Assembly: GCF_003852515.1 (NCBI RefSeq)
Contig: NZ_QAJK01000046.1
Location: 77,534-141,533, forward strand
Source of the DNA: Variovorax sp. KBW07
GTDB lineage: Bacteria; Pseudomonadota; Gammaproteobacteria; Burkholderiales; Burkholderiaceae_C
Direction: 5' to 3'
DNA: 64,000 nucleotides
Shown here: in pieces, positions 40,497-54,762 of the stretch
Position numbering within the stretch: position 1 is the first letter of the stretch
Layout: every line of letters begins with the position of its first letter
Translations under genes and position numbers: made by a program
Notes under the pieces: model-generated
What the model was told of the DNA's origin: nothing
Seen by the model: the letters and a program-made list of their open reading frames with translations, nothing else
Databases searched by the model: none

Positions 40497-42359
40497 GCAG
40501 CGCCTCCAGCGTCACGCGCACCGCACCGCGCGCCAGGCGCAGGCTGCCAACGTGTTCGCTCGCCCCGTCGCTGTAGACAAGTTCGCCGGGCGGCAATGCA
40601 ATGCCCTCCGCCGGCTGCGCTCCGAAATACGCGAGCATGTGCAGCCGCGGCGCCAATGCACCGTCACCTTCGCCTTCTTTCGATGGACCTAGATCCCATT
40701 GCACCTGGAGCATGTCGTTGTCGCAGCGGTAGATGCCCGCGCCGGCCATGCCGGCCAGATGCGGGACGATGAAACGGTGGCGCAGCGACAGCAGTTGCTG
40801 CACCTCGCAGAGCCTTGAAAAGTGCGCGCGCGTGCCACGCTCGCGCCAGCGCAGCTTCGACGCCAGGAAGGTCGCCTCGGCATTCGGATCGGGAATGCGC
40901 GCGCGGGCGGCTTCGTCGGCAAACGCCGCAAAGCCGCCGAACTCCGAGCGCCGCCCTTCCGACACCGCCGCCGCCAGCTCCGGCCCGAAGTCGCAGAAAT
41001 ACTGGAAAGGCGTGGAAGCCGCGAACTCGTCGCCCATGAACAGCATCGGCACGTGCGGCGACAGCAGCAGGCAGGCCATGGCCGCGCGCACCAGCAACGG
41101 ATCGCCCAGCGGATGGATGCGCTCGCCAAAAGCACGGTTGCCGACCTGGTCGTGGGTCTGCAGGAACGACACGAAAGCTGGCGGCGGCAGCCGCGTGCTG
41201 GGCTCGCCGCGCCGCTCGCCATGGCGGAACGGCGATGGCTGCCCCTGGTAGATGAAGCCTTCGGCCAATGCCAGCGCGAAGCGGCGCACCGGGTCGTCGG
41301 CATAGTCGGCGTAGTAGCCGTCGCGTTCGCCGGTGGCCAGCACGTGCACCGCGTGGTGCAGGTCGTCGTTCCACTGCGCCGTGCCCGCCACGGGCAGGCC
41401 CTTGCCGTCGCGCATCAGCATCGAGGCCTGGTTGGTGTCGTTCTCCAGCACCAGGTGCACATGGCGTTCGCGCGCCGGGCCGGCGTCGAGCGCCTCGCGG
41501 ATCTCGCGCACGATGTGCGGCTGCGTCTCGTCGTGAATGGCGTGGATGGCGTCCATGCGCAGGCCGTCGAAACGAAATTCCTCCATCCAGTAGAGCGCGT
41601 TGTGAACGAAGAAATCGCGCACCGTGCGCGAACCCGGCCCATCGAAGTTGATGGCCGAGCCCCATGGCGTGCGGTGCCCGGCGTTGAAGAACTCGGGGCA
41701 GTACGCGTGCAGGTAGTTGCCCTCCGGGCCGAAGTGGTTGTAGACCACGTCGAGCAGCACCATCAAGCCGAGCGAATGCGCGGTGTTCACCAGCGCCTTC
41801 AGCGCGTCGGGCGTGCCGTACGAGGCATCGGGCGCGAACTGCAGCACGCCGTCGTAACCCCAGTTGCGCTGTCCCGGAAAATCCGCGAGTGGCATGAGCT
41901 CGATGGCGGTCACGCCCAGCTCGGCCAGCGCGGCCAGCCTTTCGCGCGCGGCATTGAAGCTCCCTTCCTCGGTGAAGGCGCCCACATGCAGTTCGTACAC
42001 CACGGCTTCTTCCCATGGGCGGCCGCGCCATGCGTCGTCGGTCCATTCGAAGCGCCGGGGGTCCATCACCACGCTCGGCCCGTGCACGTCGCCGGGGTTG
42101 AAGCGCGAGGCCGGGTCGGGCACGCGCGTGCCATCGGACAGGCGGTAGCTGTAGCTGTCGCCATGCGCGGCCTCGGGTACGGTCAGCCGGTGCCAGCCCT
42201 GCGCATCGCGGGGCATCGGCAGCGATGCGGGCTCGCTGCCCACCGCGCGGTGTTCGAGCACGATGGTTTCAGCCGACGGCGCCCAGAGCGCGAATTCCAC
42301 GCCCTGCCCGCCTTGCGCCAGCACGGTGGCGCCGAACGGCATGCGATGCGAGCGGGCCG

Positions 42360-42363
<4 letters not shown>
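40486..42363 (-). CDS. treZ: Malto-oligosyltrehalose trehalohydrolase
   Basis: 625 residues. GH13 enzyme that releases trehalose from maltooligosyltrehalose, the second step of the TreY/TreZ route. The N-terminal beta-domain includes VEFALWAPSAETIVLEHRAV. The catalytic domain has YELHVGAFTEEGSFNAA, WGYDGVLQFAPDASYGTPD, the nucleophile Asp in FDGLRMDAIHAI, the acid Glu in LVLENDTNQA and Asp in LQTHDQVGNRA. The ATG at 42363 overlaps the glgX stop (ATGA). The reading frame continues upstream across glgX only as a shadow. Confidence 0.93.
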
Positions 42364-44525
<2,162 letters not shown>

Positions 44526-44536
44526 TCAGGTGCAGT

Positions 44537-45310
44537 TCAGCGGGGAGGACGGTCGTTGTCGAATCGCGTGGGGTGCGGTGGCGTGCCCACGGTGGTCACG
44601 CCGGGTGGCTGCGGTTGTGCCGGAGGCATTGCCCTTCCATCCTTGAGCTGACGGGGCCACCAGCGCTCGATCTGGGCCTTGGCCCAGTCCTTGCCGGCCA
44701 GCCCGAATGCCAGGGCCAACGCAAAAACCACGCCCGCCAGGATCACCAGGAAGCTTTCGCGCACGATGTCGCCGCCCACCTTGATCTGGTCGAGCGCAAT
44801 CAGGATCACGAAGGCCATGACCGCGTACTGCGCGACCTTGCCGAAGAGCGCCGCGTCCTGCATCTTCACGCCACGGAAATAGCTGCCCACCGCCTCGCCC
44901 ACGAAGCGCGCGAAGTACGAGCCGAAGGCCAGCACCAGCAGCGCCACGAACACGTTCGGCACAAACCACACGATGCGCCCCAGCAGGTCGGCGATGTAGC
45001 TCAGCCCCATGCCGTTGAAGGCAATGAGCAGCGAAGCCAGGATCACCAGCCAGTAGGTAAGGATGCCGAACAGGCTGCTGGTGTCGCCCGCCAGCCCGCC
45101 CTGGCGCAAGAAGTTGTCCAGCCCCGCGCGCTCGGTCAGCACGTTGAAGTTGATGGCGCGCAAGGCCTTGGTCACCGCGAAGCGCGCTGCCTTCGCGATG
45201 AGCCAGCCGACGACGACCACCACCACCCCGATCAACAGGCGCGGGATGAAAGCGCCGACCTGGTAGAGGATGGCGCGCAGCGGCTCCAGGTGAATGCCGA
45301 AATTTTCCAT
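44537..45310 (-). CDS. Integral membrane protein, mechanosensitive-channel-like TM helix repeats
   Basis: 257 residues with four or five hydrophobic helices, e.g. LLIGVVVVVVGWLIAKAARF and YWLVILASLLIAFNGMGLSY, VFVALLVLAFGSYFARF and FLVILAGVVFALALAFGLAG. The short amphipathic pieces (FAVTKALRAINFNVLTERAG) and the ending AFGLAGKDWAKAQIE are shared with the TM_helix/CmpX-type group related to MscS channels. The Pro-rich C-terminal tail is variable. Gaps of 70 bp from treS and 11 bp to glgX place it in the glycogen/trehalose operon, hinting at an osmotic role (inference). Confidence 0.75.
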   Translation of the reverse strand: MENFGIHLEPLRAILYQVGAFIPRLLIGVVVVVVGWLIAKAARFAVTKALRAINFNVLTERAGLDNFLRQGGLAGDTSSLFGILTYWLVILASLLIAFNGMGLSYIADLLGRIVWFVPNVFVALLVLAFGSYFARFVGEAVGSYFRGVKMQDAALFGKVAQYAVMAFVILIALDQIKVGGDIVRESFLVILAGVVFALALAFGLAGKDWAKAQIERWWPRQLKDGRAMPPAQPQPPGVTTVGTPPHPTRFDNDRPPR

Positions 45311-45380
45311 GGTGTTGTCTTCCAGTGAGGTTGCAGCGATAGCGGCTTGGGCGGCGTTTGACGACGTTGGCGTGAGAGCG

Positions 45381-48300
45381 TCAGGCGCGGCGCGGCTGGA
45401 TCAGCGCGAGCACGCCATGCAGCGGCACCTGCGCCCAGTCGATGCGGTTGTTGAGCTCGTAGCGCAGCTCATACAGCGCCTTCTCAAGCTCGAACAGGGC
45501 AAGCAGCTCGGTATCGACGGCGGCCCCGTAGCCGCCCAGGAAGGCCTCGCGCGTGGCCTGCTCCCAGGCAATGGCCGGCGCGGCCAGCCGCTCGGCTTCG
45601 TCGGGGCTCTGCGCCACGCGGCGCAATGCCGACCAGCGGGCGTAGTTGAACGAACGCAGCATGCCCGCCACGTCGCGCAGCGGCGAGCTCTTGGTGCGGC
45701 GCTCCTCGAAGCCGCGCGCGGGCTCGCCTTCAAAGTCGATGATGACGAAGTCGTTGTCCTTCACCAGCACCTGGCCCAGGTGAAAGTCGCCGTGGTAGCG
45801 CGTCTTGATGCCGCTGCCTTCGGCCGGCCGGCGCGCCTCGATGCCGGCCTGCAGCGTGGCGGCCGCGTCGAGCAGCGTGCGGGCATCGGCCTGCACCGCG
45901 GGCGGCAACAGTTCGAAGCGCTCGCGCAGCAGCGCCAGCGTGGCCGTGGCGTCGTTGGCGGCGTGCGTCTTGAAGCCGGCAAAGTCGGCGGCGGCCAACG
46001 GTTCGGGGTCGAAGGCCGCGGCACCGGTGCGCGTGGCAAGCGCCTGGTGCAGCTCGGCCGTGCGCCGGCCCAGCGTGGCCATGAGCGCCAGGAAGCCGCC
46101 ATGCACAGCCGACACCTCGGGGCCGTCGAAGGCGGTGCCGTCGGTGGTGGCCACGTCGCGCAGAAAGCGCTCCAGGTAGCCTAGCGTGTAGTCCCAGCCA
46201 TCGCCCTGGTTGGCCATGTAGCTTTGCACCATGGCCAGCGTCATGGTGCGGCCGTCGTGGGTCATGTACTCCAGCGCGCCGAGCACCGGCACGCAATGCG
46301 GGTAGCGCGCCACCTCGGTCAGGAAGCGACCCATCTCCAGCTCGGGGTTGATGCCCTCGCGCACGTGGCGGTAGCCCTTGAGGAACAGGGTTTCGTTCAG
46401 CGTGACCACGGTGTTGCTGCTCACGCCGCTGGGCCGACCGACCAGCAAGGCATCGATGTCGAGCGCCATGCCCGCAAAGGCGGCCGTGGGCCTGAAGACC
46501 AGCTTGCCGTTGGCCGTGGGCAGCTCGGCGCCATTGCCGATGGCGCGCACCAGCTCGCGGCAGAAGGCCTCGTCGTAGAAGGCGTCGCCCATCAACCCGA
46601 CCTGCGCCTGCTGCCGCACCTTGGCGAGCGCGGCCTGGGCCACGCCGGCCATGCGCTCTTCGTCGCGCTCTTCCCAGGCCAGCGCGAGCGGCATGAAGTA
46701 CGTGGCGCCGGCGGGTGCGCCGTCCAGGTCGAGGTCGAGCACCGGCAGCAGCCAGCTCTGGCCGTTGGCCTCCCACACGGCGTGGTCGACCAGTCTTGCT
46801 CTTTTGATGGCCGTGCCCTTGGAGGCATACCAGCGCTGGATCTCGATGTGGCGTGGCAGCGTTTCCAGCTCGAACTGGTTGCGCATGCGCTCTGACATGC
46901 CGATGCGCCACGGCATCACGCGGTCGCGGAAAAAGCTGGTCCAGCCATCGAACAGCACCAGCGTGGGCCACTCCTGCAGCGCCACGCCCTGCTCGTGCCA
47001 GCTGGGCGCATCGGCCTCGGCCGTGAGCTTGAACCAGTAGAAGCCGTACGAGGCCAGCGTGAGCAGGTACGGCAGCTCGCCGATGGGCGGAAACGGCGCG
47101 CGGCCGAGCATCTCGATGGGCACGAAGCCCTTGAACTCCGACAGGTCGAGCTCCACCGGCTGCGCGGCACGCGAGAGGTTGAACACCGCGAGGATCACGT
47201 CGCCGTCGTGCTCGCTCAGGTACGCCAGGATCTTGCGGTTGCCCGGCTTCAGAAAGCGCCGCTTGCCGCGTCCGAAGGCATGGCTGGTCTTGCGCACGGC
47301 GAGCATGCGCTTGGTCCAGTTCAGCAACGAGCTGCTGTCGCGTGCCTGCGTCTCGACGTTCAGTGCCTCGTAGCCGAACATCGCATCCATGATGGGCTGC
47401 AGGTACAGGCGCTGCGGGTCGGCGCGCGAAAAGCCGGCGTTGCGGTCGGGGCTCCACTGCATGGGCGTGCGCACGCCGTTGCGGTCGCCCACGAACACGT
47501 TGTCGCCCATGCCGATCTCGTCGCCGTAATAGATGATGGGCGAGCCCGGCATCGACAGCAGCATGCCGTTCATGAGCTTCACGCGATCAAGGTCGTTTTC
47601 CATCAGCGGCGCCAGGCGCCGGCGAATGCCCAGGTTGATGCGCGCGCGCATGTCGGCGGCATACATGGTGTACATGTAGTCGCGCTCCTTGCTGGTGACC
47701 ATCTCGAGCGTGAGCTCGTCGTGGTTGCGCAAGAAAATCGCCCACTGGCAGCCCTCTGGAATGTCGGGCGTCTGCGCCATGATTTCCACGATGGGGTGCC
47801 GGTCTTCCTGCGCGATGGCCATGTACATGCGCGGCATCAGCGGGAAGTGATACGCCATGTGGCACTCGTCGCCATCGCCGAAATATTCGCGCACGTCTTC
47901 AGGCCACATGTTGGCCTCGGCCAGCAGGAAGCGGTTCTTGTACTGCGCGTCGATGGCGGCGCGCAGCTGCTTGATCACCGCATGGGTCTCGGGCAGGTTC
48001 TCGTTGCTGGTGCCGTCGCGCTCCACCAGGTAGGGAATGGCGTCGAGGCGAAAGCCGTCCACGCCCATGTCGAGCCAGAACCTCATGGTCTTCAGAATGG
48101 CTTCCATGACCTTCGGGTTGTCGAAGTTCAGGTCGGGCTGGTGGCTGAAGAAGCGGTGCCAGAAGTACTGCTTGGCCACCGGGTCCCAGGTCCAGTTCGA
48201 GGTCTCGGTGTCGGTGAAGATGATGCGCGTGCCCTGGTAGAGCTGGTCGGTGTCGCTCCACACGTAGAAGTCGCGCTCGGGCGAGCCGGGCGGCGCCAGC

Positions 48301-48698
48301 CGCGCGGCCTTGAACCACGGGTGTTCGTTCGAGGTGTGGTTGATGACCAGCTCGGTAATCACGCGCAGGCCGCGCTTGTGCGCTTCGGCCAGCATCTCGC
48401 GGAAGTCGTCGAGCGTGCCGTACTGCGGGTGCACGTCTTCGTACTCGGAGATGTCGTAGCCGTCGTCGCGCAACGGCGACGGATAGAACGGCATCAGCCA
48501 GATGGTGTTGACGCCCAGCTCCTTCACGTAGTCGAGCTTCGCGGTCACGCCCTGGAAGTCGCCCATGCCGTCGTTGTTGGAGTCGAAGAAGGCTTTCACG
48601 TTGAGCTGGTAGATCACCGCGTCGCGGTACCACAGCGGATCGTCGCTGTTGTCGATCTCGACGGTTTCAAGCGCGATGTGGGAAACGGGTGCATTCAT
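45381..48698 (-). CDS. treS: Trehalose synthase fused to maltokinase
   Basis: 1105 residues. Residues 1 to about 550 are TreS (GH13), interconverting maltose and trehalose: YRDAVIYQLNVKAFFDSN, NTIWLMPFYPSPLRDDGYDI, nucleophile D219 in DGFRLDAIPYLVE, LLAEANMWPEDVREYFG and FLRNHDELTLE. After about residue 560 comes a maltokinase (Mak/Pep2) domain that phosphorylates maltose with ATP. Its kinase motif HGDFHLGQVLV starts near residue 969, followed by DFVIIDFEGEPARG. A fused TreS-Mak delivers maltose-1-phosphate directly from trehalose to GlgE, whose gene ends 15 bp upstream. Such fusions are known in proteobacteria. Confidence 0.95.
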   Translation of the reverse strand: MNAPVSHIALETVEIDNSDDPLWYRDAVIYQLNVKAFFDSNNDGMGDFQGVTAKLDYVKELGVNTIWLMPFYPSPLRDDGYDISEYEDVHPQYGTLDDFREMLAEAHKRGLRVITELVINHTSNEHPWFKAARLAPPGSPERDFYVWSDTDQLYQGTRIIFTDTETSNWTWDPVAKQYFWHRFFSHQPDLNFDNPKVMEAILKTMRFWLDMGVDGFRLDAIPYLVERDGTSNENLPETHAVIKQLRAAIDAQYKNRFLLAEANMWPEDVREYFGDGDECHMAYHFPLMPRMYMAIAQEDRHPIVEIMAQTPDIPEGCQWAIFLRNHDELTLEMVTSKERDYMYTMYAADMRARINLGIRRRLAPLMENDLDRVKLMNGMLLSMPGSPIIYYGDEIGMGDNVFVGDRNGVRTPMQWSPDRNAGFSRADPQRLYLQPIMDAMFGYEALNVETQARDSSSLLNWTKRMLAVRKTSHAFGRGKRRFLKPGNRKILAYLSEHDGDVILAVFNLSRAAQPVELDLSEFKGFVPIEMLGRAPFPPIGELPYLLTLASYGFYWFKLTAEADAPSWHEQGVALQEWPTLVLFDGWTSFFRDRVMPWRIGMSERMRNQFELETLPRHIEIQRWYASKGTAIKRARLVDHAVWEANGQSWLLPVLDLDLDGAPAGATYFMPLALAWEERDEERMAGVAQAALAKVRQQAQVGLMGDAFYDEAFCRELVRAIGNGAELPTANGKLVFRPTAAFAGMALDIDALLVGRPSGVSSNTVVTLNETLFLKGYRHVREGINPELEMGRFLTEVARYPHCVPVLGALEYMTHDGRTMTLAMVQSYMANQGDGWDYTLGYLERFLRDVATTDGTAFDGPEVSAVHGGFLALMATLGRRTAELHQALATRTGAAAFDPEPLAAADFAGFKTHAANDATATLALLRERFELLPPAVQADARTLLDAAATLQAGIEARRPAEGSGIKTRYHGDFHLGQVLVKDNDFVIIDFEGEPARGFEERRTKSSPLRDVAGMLRSFNYARWSALRRVAQSPDEAERLAAPAIAWEQATREAFLGGYGAAVDTELLALFELEKALYELRYELNNRIDWAQVPLHGVLALIQPRRA

Positions 48699-48713
48699 GG
48701 GCGGAAGACCTTC

Positions 48714-50773
48714 TCAGAGGAAGTAGTCGAAGTCGCGCTCGTCGCCATGCCGGCGACGGACCACGAAGATGTGCGCGGGCACGCTGTGGGGGTCGAGCCG
48801 CACGTAGTGCCAGTCGCCCTGCCAGGTGAAGCGCTGGCCGCTCAGCAGGTCATGCATCTGGAATGCGCGGCCGTCCTTCACCCCGATGCTCGTGGGCTCC
48901 AGGCCCAGCCAGCCCGACTGCGGCGTGTGCGGGTCGAGGTTGACCACGGTGACGATCACGTTCTGGCCGTCCGGCGATTCCTTGGCATAGGCCAGCAGTT
49001 GGTCGTTGTCGATGTGCAGGAAGCGCAGGCCCCTGTCCCACTGCAGCGCGGGGTTCTCGTGGCGGATGCGGTTCACGCGGGCGATGAACGGGGCCAGGCT
49101 CGCGGGGTCGTCGTGGTTCCAGTGGCGCAGCTGGTACTTTTCGGAGTCGAGGTATTCCTCGCTGCCCGCCCCGCGCGGCAGGTGCTCGCGCAGTTCGTAG
49201 GCCGGCCCGTAGATGCCGTAGTTGGCGGCCAGCGTGGCGGCCAGCACCAGCCGCGCCATGTACACGGCGGGCTCGCCGGTCTGCAACTGCTCGTGCAGGA
49301 TGTCGGGCGTGTTGGGCCAGGCGTTGGGGCGGAAGTAGTCGATGCCGGGCCCGCTGGAAAGCTCGGTGAAATATTCCTCCAGCTCGGCCTTGGTGTTGCG
49401 CCAGGTGAAGTAGGTGTACGACTGCGAGAAGCCCAGCTTGGCAAGCCGGTGCATCACCTTCGGCCGCGTGAAGGCTTCGGCCAGGAAGATCGCGTCGGGG
49501 TGCTCGCGCTTCACTTCGCCAATGGCCCACTCCCAGAACGGAAAGGCCTTGGTGTGCGGGTTGTCGACGCGGAAGATGCGCACGCCCTCCCCGATCCAGT
49601 GGTCGAACACACTCTTGAGCTCCGCCCAGAGGCCGCGCCAGTCGTCGCACTCGAAGTTGAAGGGGTAGATGTCCTGGTACTTCTTGGGCGGGTTCTCGGC
49701 GTACTGCACGGTGCCGTCGGGGCGCCAGCGGAACCAGTCGGGATGCGCCTTCACATACGGGTGGTCGGGTGCGCATTGGAAGGCGATGTCGAGCGCTATT
49801 TCCAGGCCGTGCGCGGCGGCGCTGGCCACCAGGTGGCGAAAGTCTTCCTCGGTGCCGAGCGCCGGAAGAATCGACTTGTGGCCGCCTTCTGCCGCGCCGA
49901 TGGCCCACGGGCTGCCCACGTCTTCGGGCCCGGCCTGCAGCGCGTTGTTCGGCCCCTTGCGCTGCATGCGGCCCACGGGGTGAATCGGCGGAAAGTAAAG
50001 CACGTCGAAGCCCATGGCGGCGATGGCCGGCAGGCGCGCCTCCACGTCCTTGAAGGTGCCGTGCACGCCGGGCTCGGCACCGGCCGAACGCGGAAAAAGC
50101 TCGTACCAGGTGCTGAAGCGCGCGCGCTCGCGGTCGGCCACCAGCGGCAGCTCGATGGGGTGGCGCACCGCATGCCGGCGGTCGGGATGGCGTCGCGCCA
50201 GTCCGGCGTACTCGTCGTCGAGCGCCAGCGCCTTCAGCGACGTGACGTCGGCCGCCGGCGTGGCCGCCGTGGCGTCGAGCTCCGTGGCCCAGCGCTGCAG
50301 CGCGGTGCGGTCGGTTCCCTCGGCGCGCGCGGCGGCGGCGGCAATTTCGAGCGCGCCGACCTGCGCGGCAATGCGCACGTCGTCGGGGTCGACACGGCGC
50401 GTCATCTCGCTGCGCCACGATTCGAAAGGGTCGACCCAAGCCTCCACGGTATAGACGTAGCGGCCCAGCGACGGTGGCGCGAATGCGGCCTCCCACACGT
50501 CGTTGCCCAGCGGCTTCATCGGCACTTCGCGGAAAGCCGCTTGCTCATGGGCGCGCCAGCACAGTTGCACGCGCAGCACGTCGTGCCCATCGGTGAAGCA
50601 ATGGGCCCGCACCGCCACGCGTTCGCCGGCCACGCACTTCACGGGAAAGCGGCCGTTGTCCACGCACGGGAGCACCGCGTCGATGACCGCGCGGACGGCG
50701 CCGTTGCCGGCTTCGATGCCGGGCCCGGCCGTGGCCCCGGAGGGCGTTGTCTTCGTCGAGAAAATGTTCTTCA

Positions 50774-50774
<1 letters not shown>
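48714..50774 (-). CDS. glgE: Alpha-1,4-glucan:maltose-1-phosphate maltosyltransferase
   Basis: 686 residues. GH13_3 enzyme that adds maltose from maltose-1-phosphate to alpha-glucan. N-terminal beta-domain (VPMKPLGNDVWEAAFAPPSL), then FSTWYELFPRSAGAEPG and VLYFPPIHPVGRMQRKGPNN. Nucleophile D404 in FRVDNPHTKAFPFWEW and acid E433 in IFLAEAFTRPK are spaced 29 residues apart, as in Streptomyces GlgE. YPFNFECDDWRGLW and LDSEKYQLRHW are also family-typical. ATG 50774 shares its A with the glgB stop (TGATG). The frame upstream is a shadow of glgB. With TreS-Mak and GlgB the pathway is complete. Confidence 0.95.
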
Positions 50775-52663
<1,889 letters not shown>

Positions 52664-52827
52664 CGGCGCTCCTTGAGTTTTTGAAGGCCAGCGAAACGGT
52701 TGTTCAAGGAACGACTTCGGACTTCACATGGCCTGCCTTCAATCTGCAAGGCCGCGCCGAGCCGCGGCTACGGCCTGTGCCGACGGGGCGTGTCGGAGAG
52801 CTGCCCGTATCGCCCGTATCGCCCGGT

Positions 52828-53148
52828 TCAAGCGTTCATCGCATCGGCAGTGGCGTCGGCGTGCTGCGATGGCGGCGAGCTGCTCCGGTGAACCCAAAAG
52901 TCTTCATGCGTCAGCGTGACCGGCGCGCGGGGACTGGCCCTGTACCGCGCAATGGCGGCAGGCGCGATCACGCCGAAGTGCCTTTTACAGGCGTCCAGCA
53001 ACTGGTGGCCCACCTCGCGCGCGCCGAATTCGTCGTGCAGGGTTTCCTCGGAAATCTGCGCCACGATGCGCGCCCCTTCGGGCCCGTCGGGGTAGACGGC
53101 GAACCGCACCGTCGCAGTATCGAAACAATAGATGCCCTCGAATTCCAT
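52828..53148 (-). CDS. DUF1488-like protein
   Basis: 106 residues. The pattern of an N-terminal beta stretch (FDTATVRFAVY), a central ISEETLHDEFGAREV and a C-terminal VTLTHEDFW is that of DUF1488 family proteins, whose function is unknown. The tail (HRSSSPPSQHADATADAM) is low-complexity. An AAGGAG Shine-Dalgarno precedes ATG 53148. It lies 164 bp upstream of glgB on the same strand, so it could be the first gene of the glycogen operon or a separate unit. Confidence 0.6.
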   Translation of the reverse strand: MEFEGIYCFDTATVRFAVYPDGPEGARIVAQISEETLHDEFGAREVGHQLLDACKRHFGVIAPAAIARYRASPRAPVTLTHEDFWVHRSSSPPSQHADATADAMNA

Positions 53149-53417
53149 GCCTGTCTCCTTGTCCTTTCGTTGCTGCGTGTCGGGACGATGTGGGTGCTCT
53201 CTGTGCGCTTTGCTGGTGTTTTGCGCGGGAGAAATTCAGCGCGCTCCCAAGCCTTCCTGGCGATGGATTTGTGCGCAAATTCAGGCAGGAACTTGCCTAC
53301 ATTTCCTACAAGCCGGCAAGAAAAACGCCGCTCGCCCACACGGTCGCGCCGGCAACTTTCAACCGCGCACGGTGCCGTCCCACGCCCCGGGCAAGCGCCG
53401 ACGGCGAGGCTGGCGTA

Positions 53418-54728
53418 ATGCCCGACGCAAGCCCCCACAAAAAAGCGCACCGAAGAACAAGCACTCTCAAGGCCGTCGGCTGGACTTTCGTGCTGACCGT
53501 TGCAGCCACGGTACTGGTCCTGAACCTCGGCAGCGCGGAGAAAAAGATCGACGAGCAGGTGCAGCACAGCTATGCGTTGCACGACGCGCAGTACCAACGC
53601 ACGCTGGGCGTGATGCTCGGCCCGCCCATCACCGATGGCAACCGCTTCGAGGCGCTGTACAACGGCGACCGCATCTTCGCGCCGATGCTCGCTGCGATTC
53701 GCGCCGCGAAACAGAGCATCACGTTCGAAACCTATATTTACTGGTCGGGCGACATCGGCCGCGCGTTCGCGGATGCGCTGTCGGAGCGCGCGCGGGCCGG
53801 GGTCAAGGTGCACGTGCTGCTCGACTGGGTCGGCAGCGCCAAGGTCGATGGCGACTTCATCAAGGAGATGGAGGCCGCGGGCGTGCAGATCCGCAAGTTC
53901 CACAAGCCGACCTGGTACGACATCGCCCGCATGAACAACCGCACCCACCGCAAGCTGCTGGTGGCCGACGGGCGCATCGGGTTCACCGGCGGCGTGGGCA
54001 TCGCGCCCGAGTGGACCGGCAACGCGCAAGACCCGGACCATTGGCGCGACTCGCACTACAAGGTCGAAGGCCCGGTGGTGGCGCAGATGCAGGCGGTGTT
54101 CATGGACAACTGGACCAAGGTGTCGGGCGACGTGCTGCACGGCGAGCGCTACTTTCCGGCGCTGCATGCGGTGGGCAATGGCCGCGCCCAGGTGTTCAGC
54201 AGCTCGCCATCGGGCGGCAGCGAAAGCATGCACCTGATGTACCTGCTCTCGATTGCCGCGGCCACCAGGACCATCGACCTGTCGAGCGCGTACTTCGTGC
54301 CCGACGACCTGACCGTGGGCGCGCTGGTGGCGGCCATGCAGCGCGGCGTGCGGCTGCGCATCATCACGCCGGGGCCGATCATCGATTCGCAGACGGTGCG
54401 GGGCGCCTCGCGCGCCGGCTGGGGGCCGCTGCTGGAAGCCGGCGCGCAGATCAGCGAATACCAGCCGACGATGTTCCACTGCAAGGTGTTCGTGGTCGAT
54501 GGCTTGCTGGTGTCGGTGGGCTCGACCAACTTCGACAACCGATCGTTCCGCCTGAACGACGAGGCCAACCTGAACATCTACGACGAGGCTTTCGCCGCCG
54601 CGGAAACGCTGCAGTTCGAGGCCGACCTGAAGCAGTCGAAGCGCGTCACGCTCGAAGCCTGGAAGAACCGCCCCCTTCACGAGAAGGCGATGGAACACCT
54701 GGCTTCGGCCCTGTCGCTTCAGCTCTGA
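53418..54728 (+). CDS. Cardiolipin-synthase-like phospholipase D protein
   Basis: 436 residues. One N-terminal membrane anchor (AVGWTFVLTVAATVLVLN) is followed by two PLD half-domains with HxK motifs: THRKLLVADGRIGFTGG (first) and MFHCKVFVVDGLLVSVGSTN with FDNRSF (second). This pattern matches ClsA/ClsB-type enzymes that make cardiolipin from phosphatidylglycerol. The frame is open far upstream, but ATG 53418 (MPDASPHKKAHRR) is the best start. The stop codon lies in the loop of a strong hairpin. Confidence 0.88.
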   Translation: MPDASPHKKAHRRTSTLKAVGWTFVLTVAATVLVLNLGSAEKKIDEQVQHSYALHDAQYQRTLGVMLGPPITDGNRFEALYNGDRIFAPMLAAIRAAKQSITFETYIYWSGDIGRAFADALSERARAGVKVHVLLDWVGSAKVDGDFIKEMEAAGVQIRKFHKPTWYDIARMNNRTHRKLLVADGRIGFTGGVGIAPEWTGNAQDPDHWRDSHYKVEGPVVAQMQAVFMDNWTKVSGDVLHGERYFPALHAVGNGRAQVFSSSPSGGSESMHLMYLLSIAAATRTIDLSSAYFVPDDLTVGALVAAMQRGVRLRIITPGPIIDSQTVRGASRAGWGPLLEAGAQISEYQPTMFHCKVFVVDGLLVSVGSTNFDNRSFRLNDEANLNIYDEAFAAAETLQFEADLKQSKRVTLEAWKNRPLHEKAMEHLASALSLQL

Positions 54729-54743
54729 AGCTGAAGCGACAGG
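54710..54743. terminator. Perfect 15-bp hairpin at the convergent gene ends
   Basis: Arm CCTGTCGCTTCAGCT (54710-54724), loop CTGA, arm AGCTGAAGCGACAGG (54729-54743), all 15 pairs perfect. The TGA stop of the PLD gene falls in the loop (54726-54728). There is no T-run, but the stem is shared by both strands and sits between convergent genes, so it could act as a bidirectional transcription barrier or mRNA 3' stabiliser. Confidence 0.65.
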
Positions 54744-54762
54744 TTGCGCGTCGCTCTCGTCG

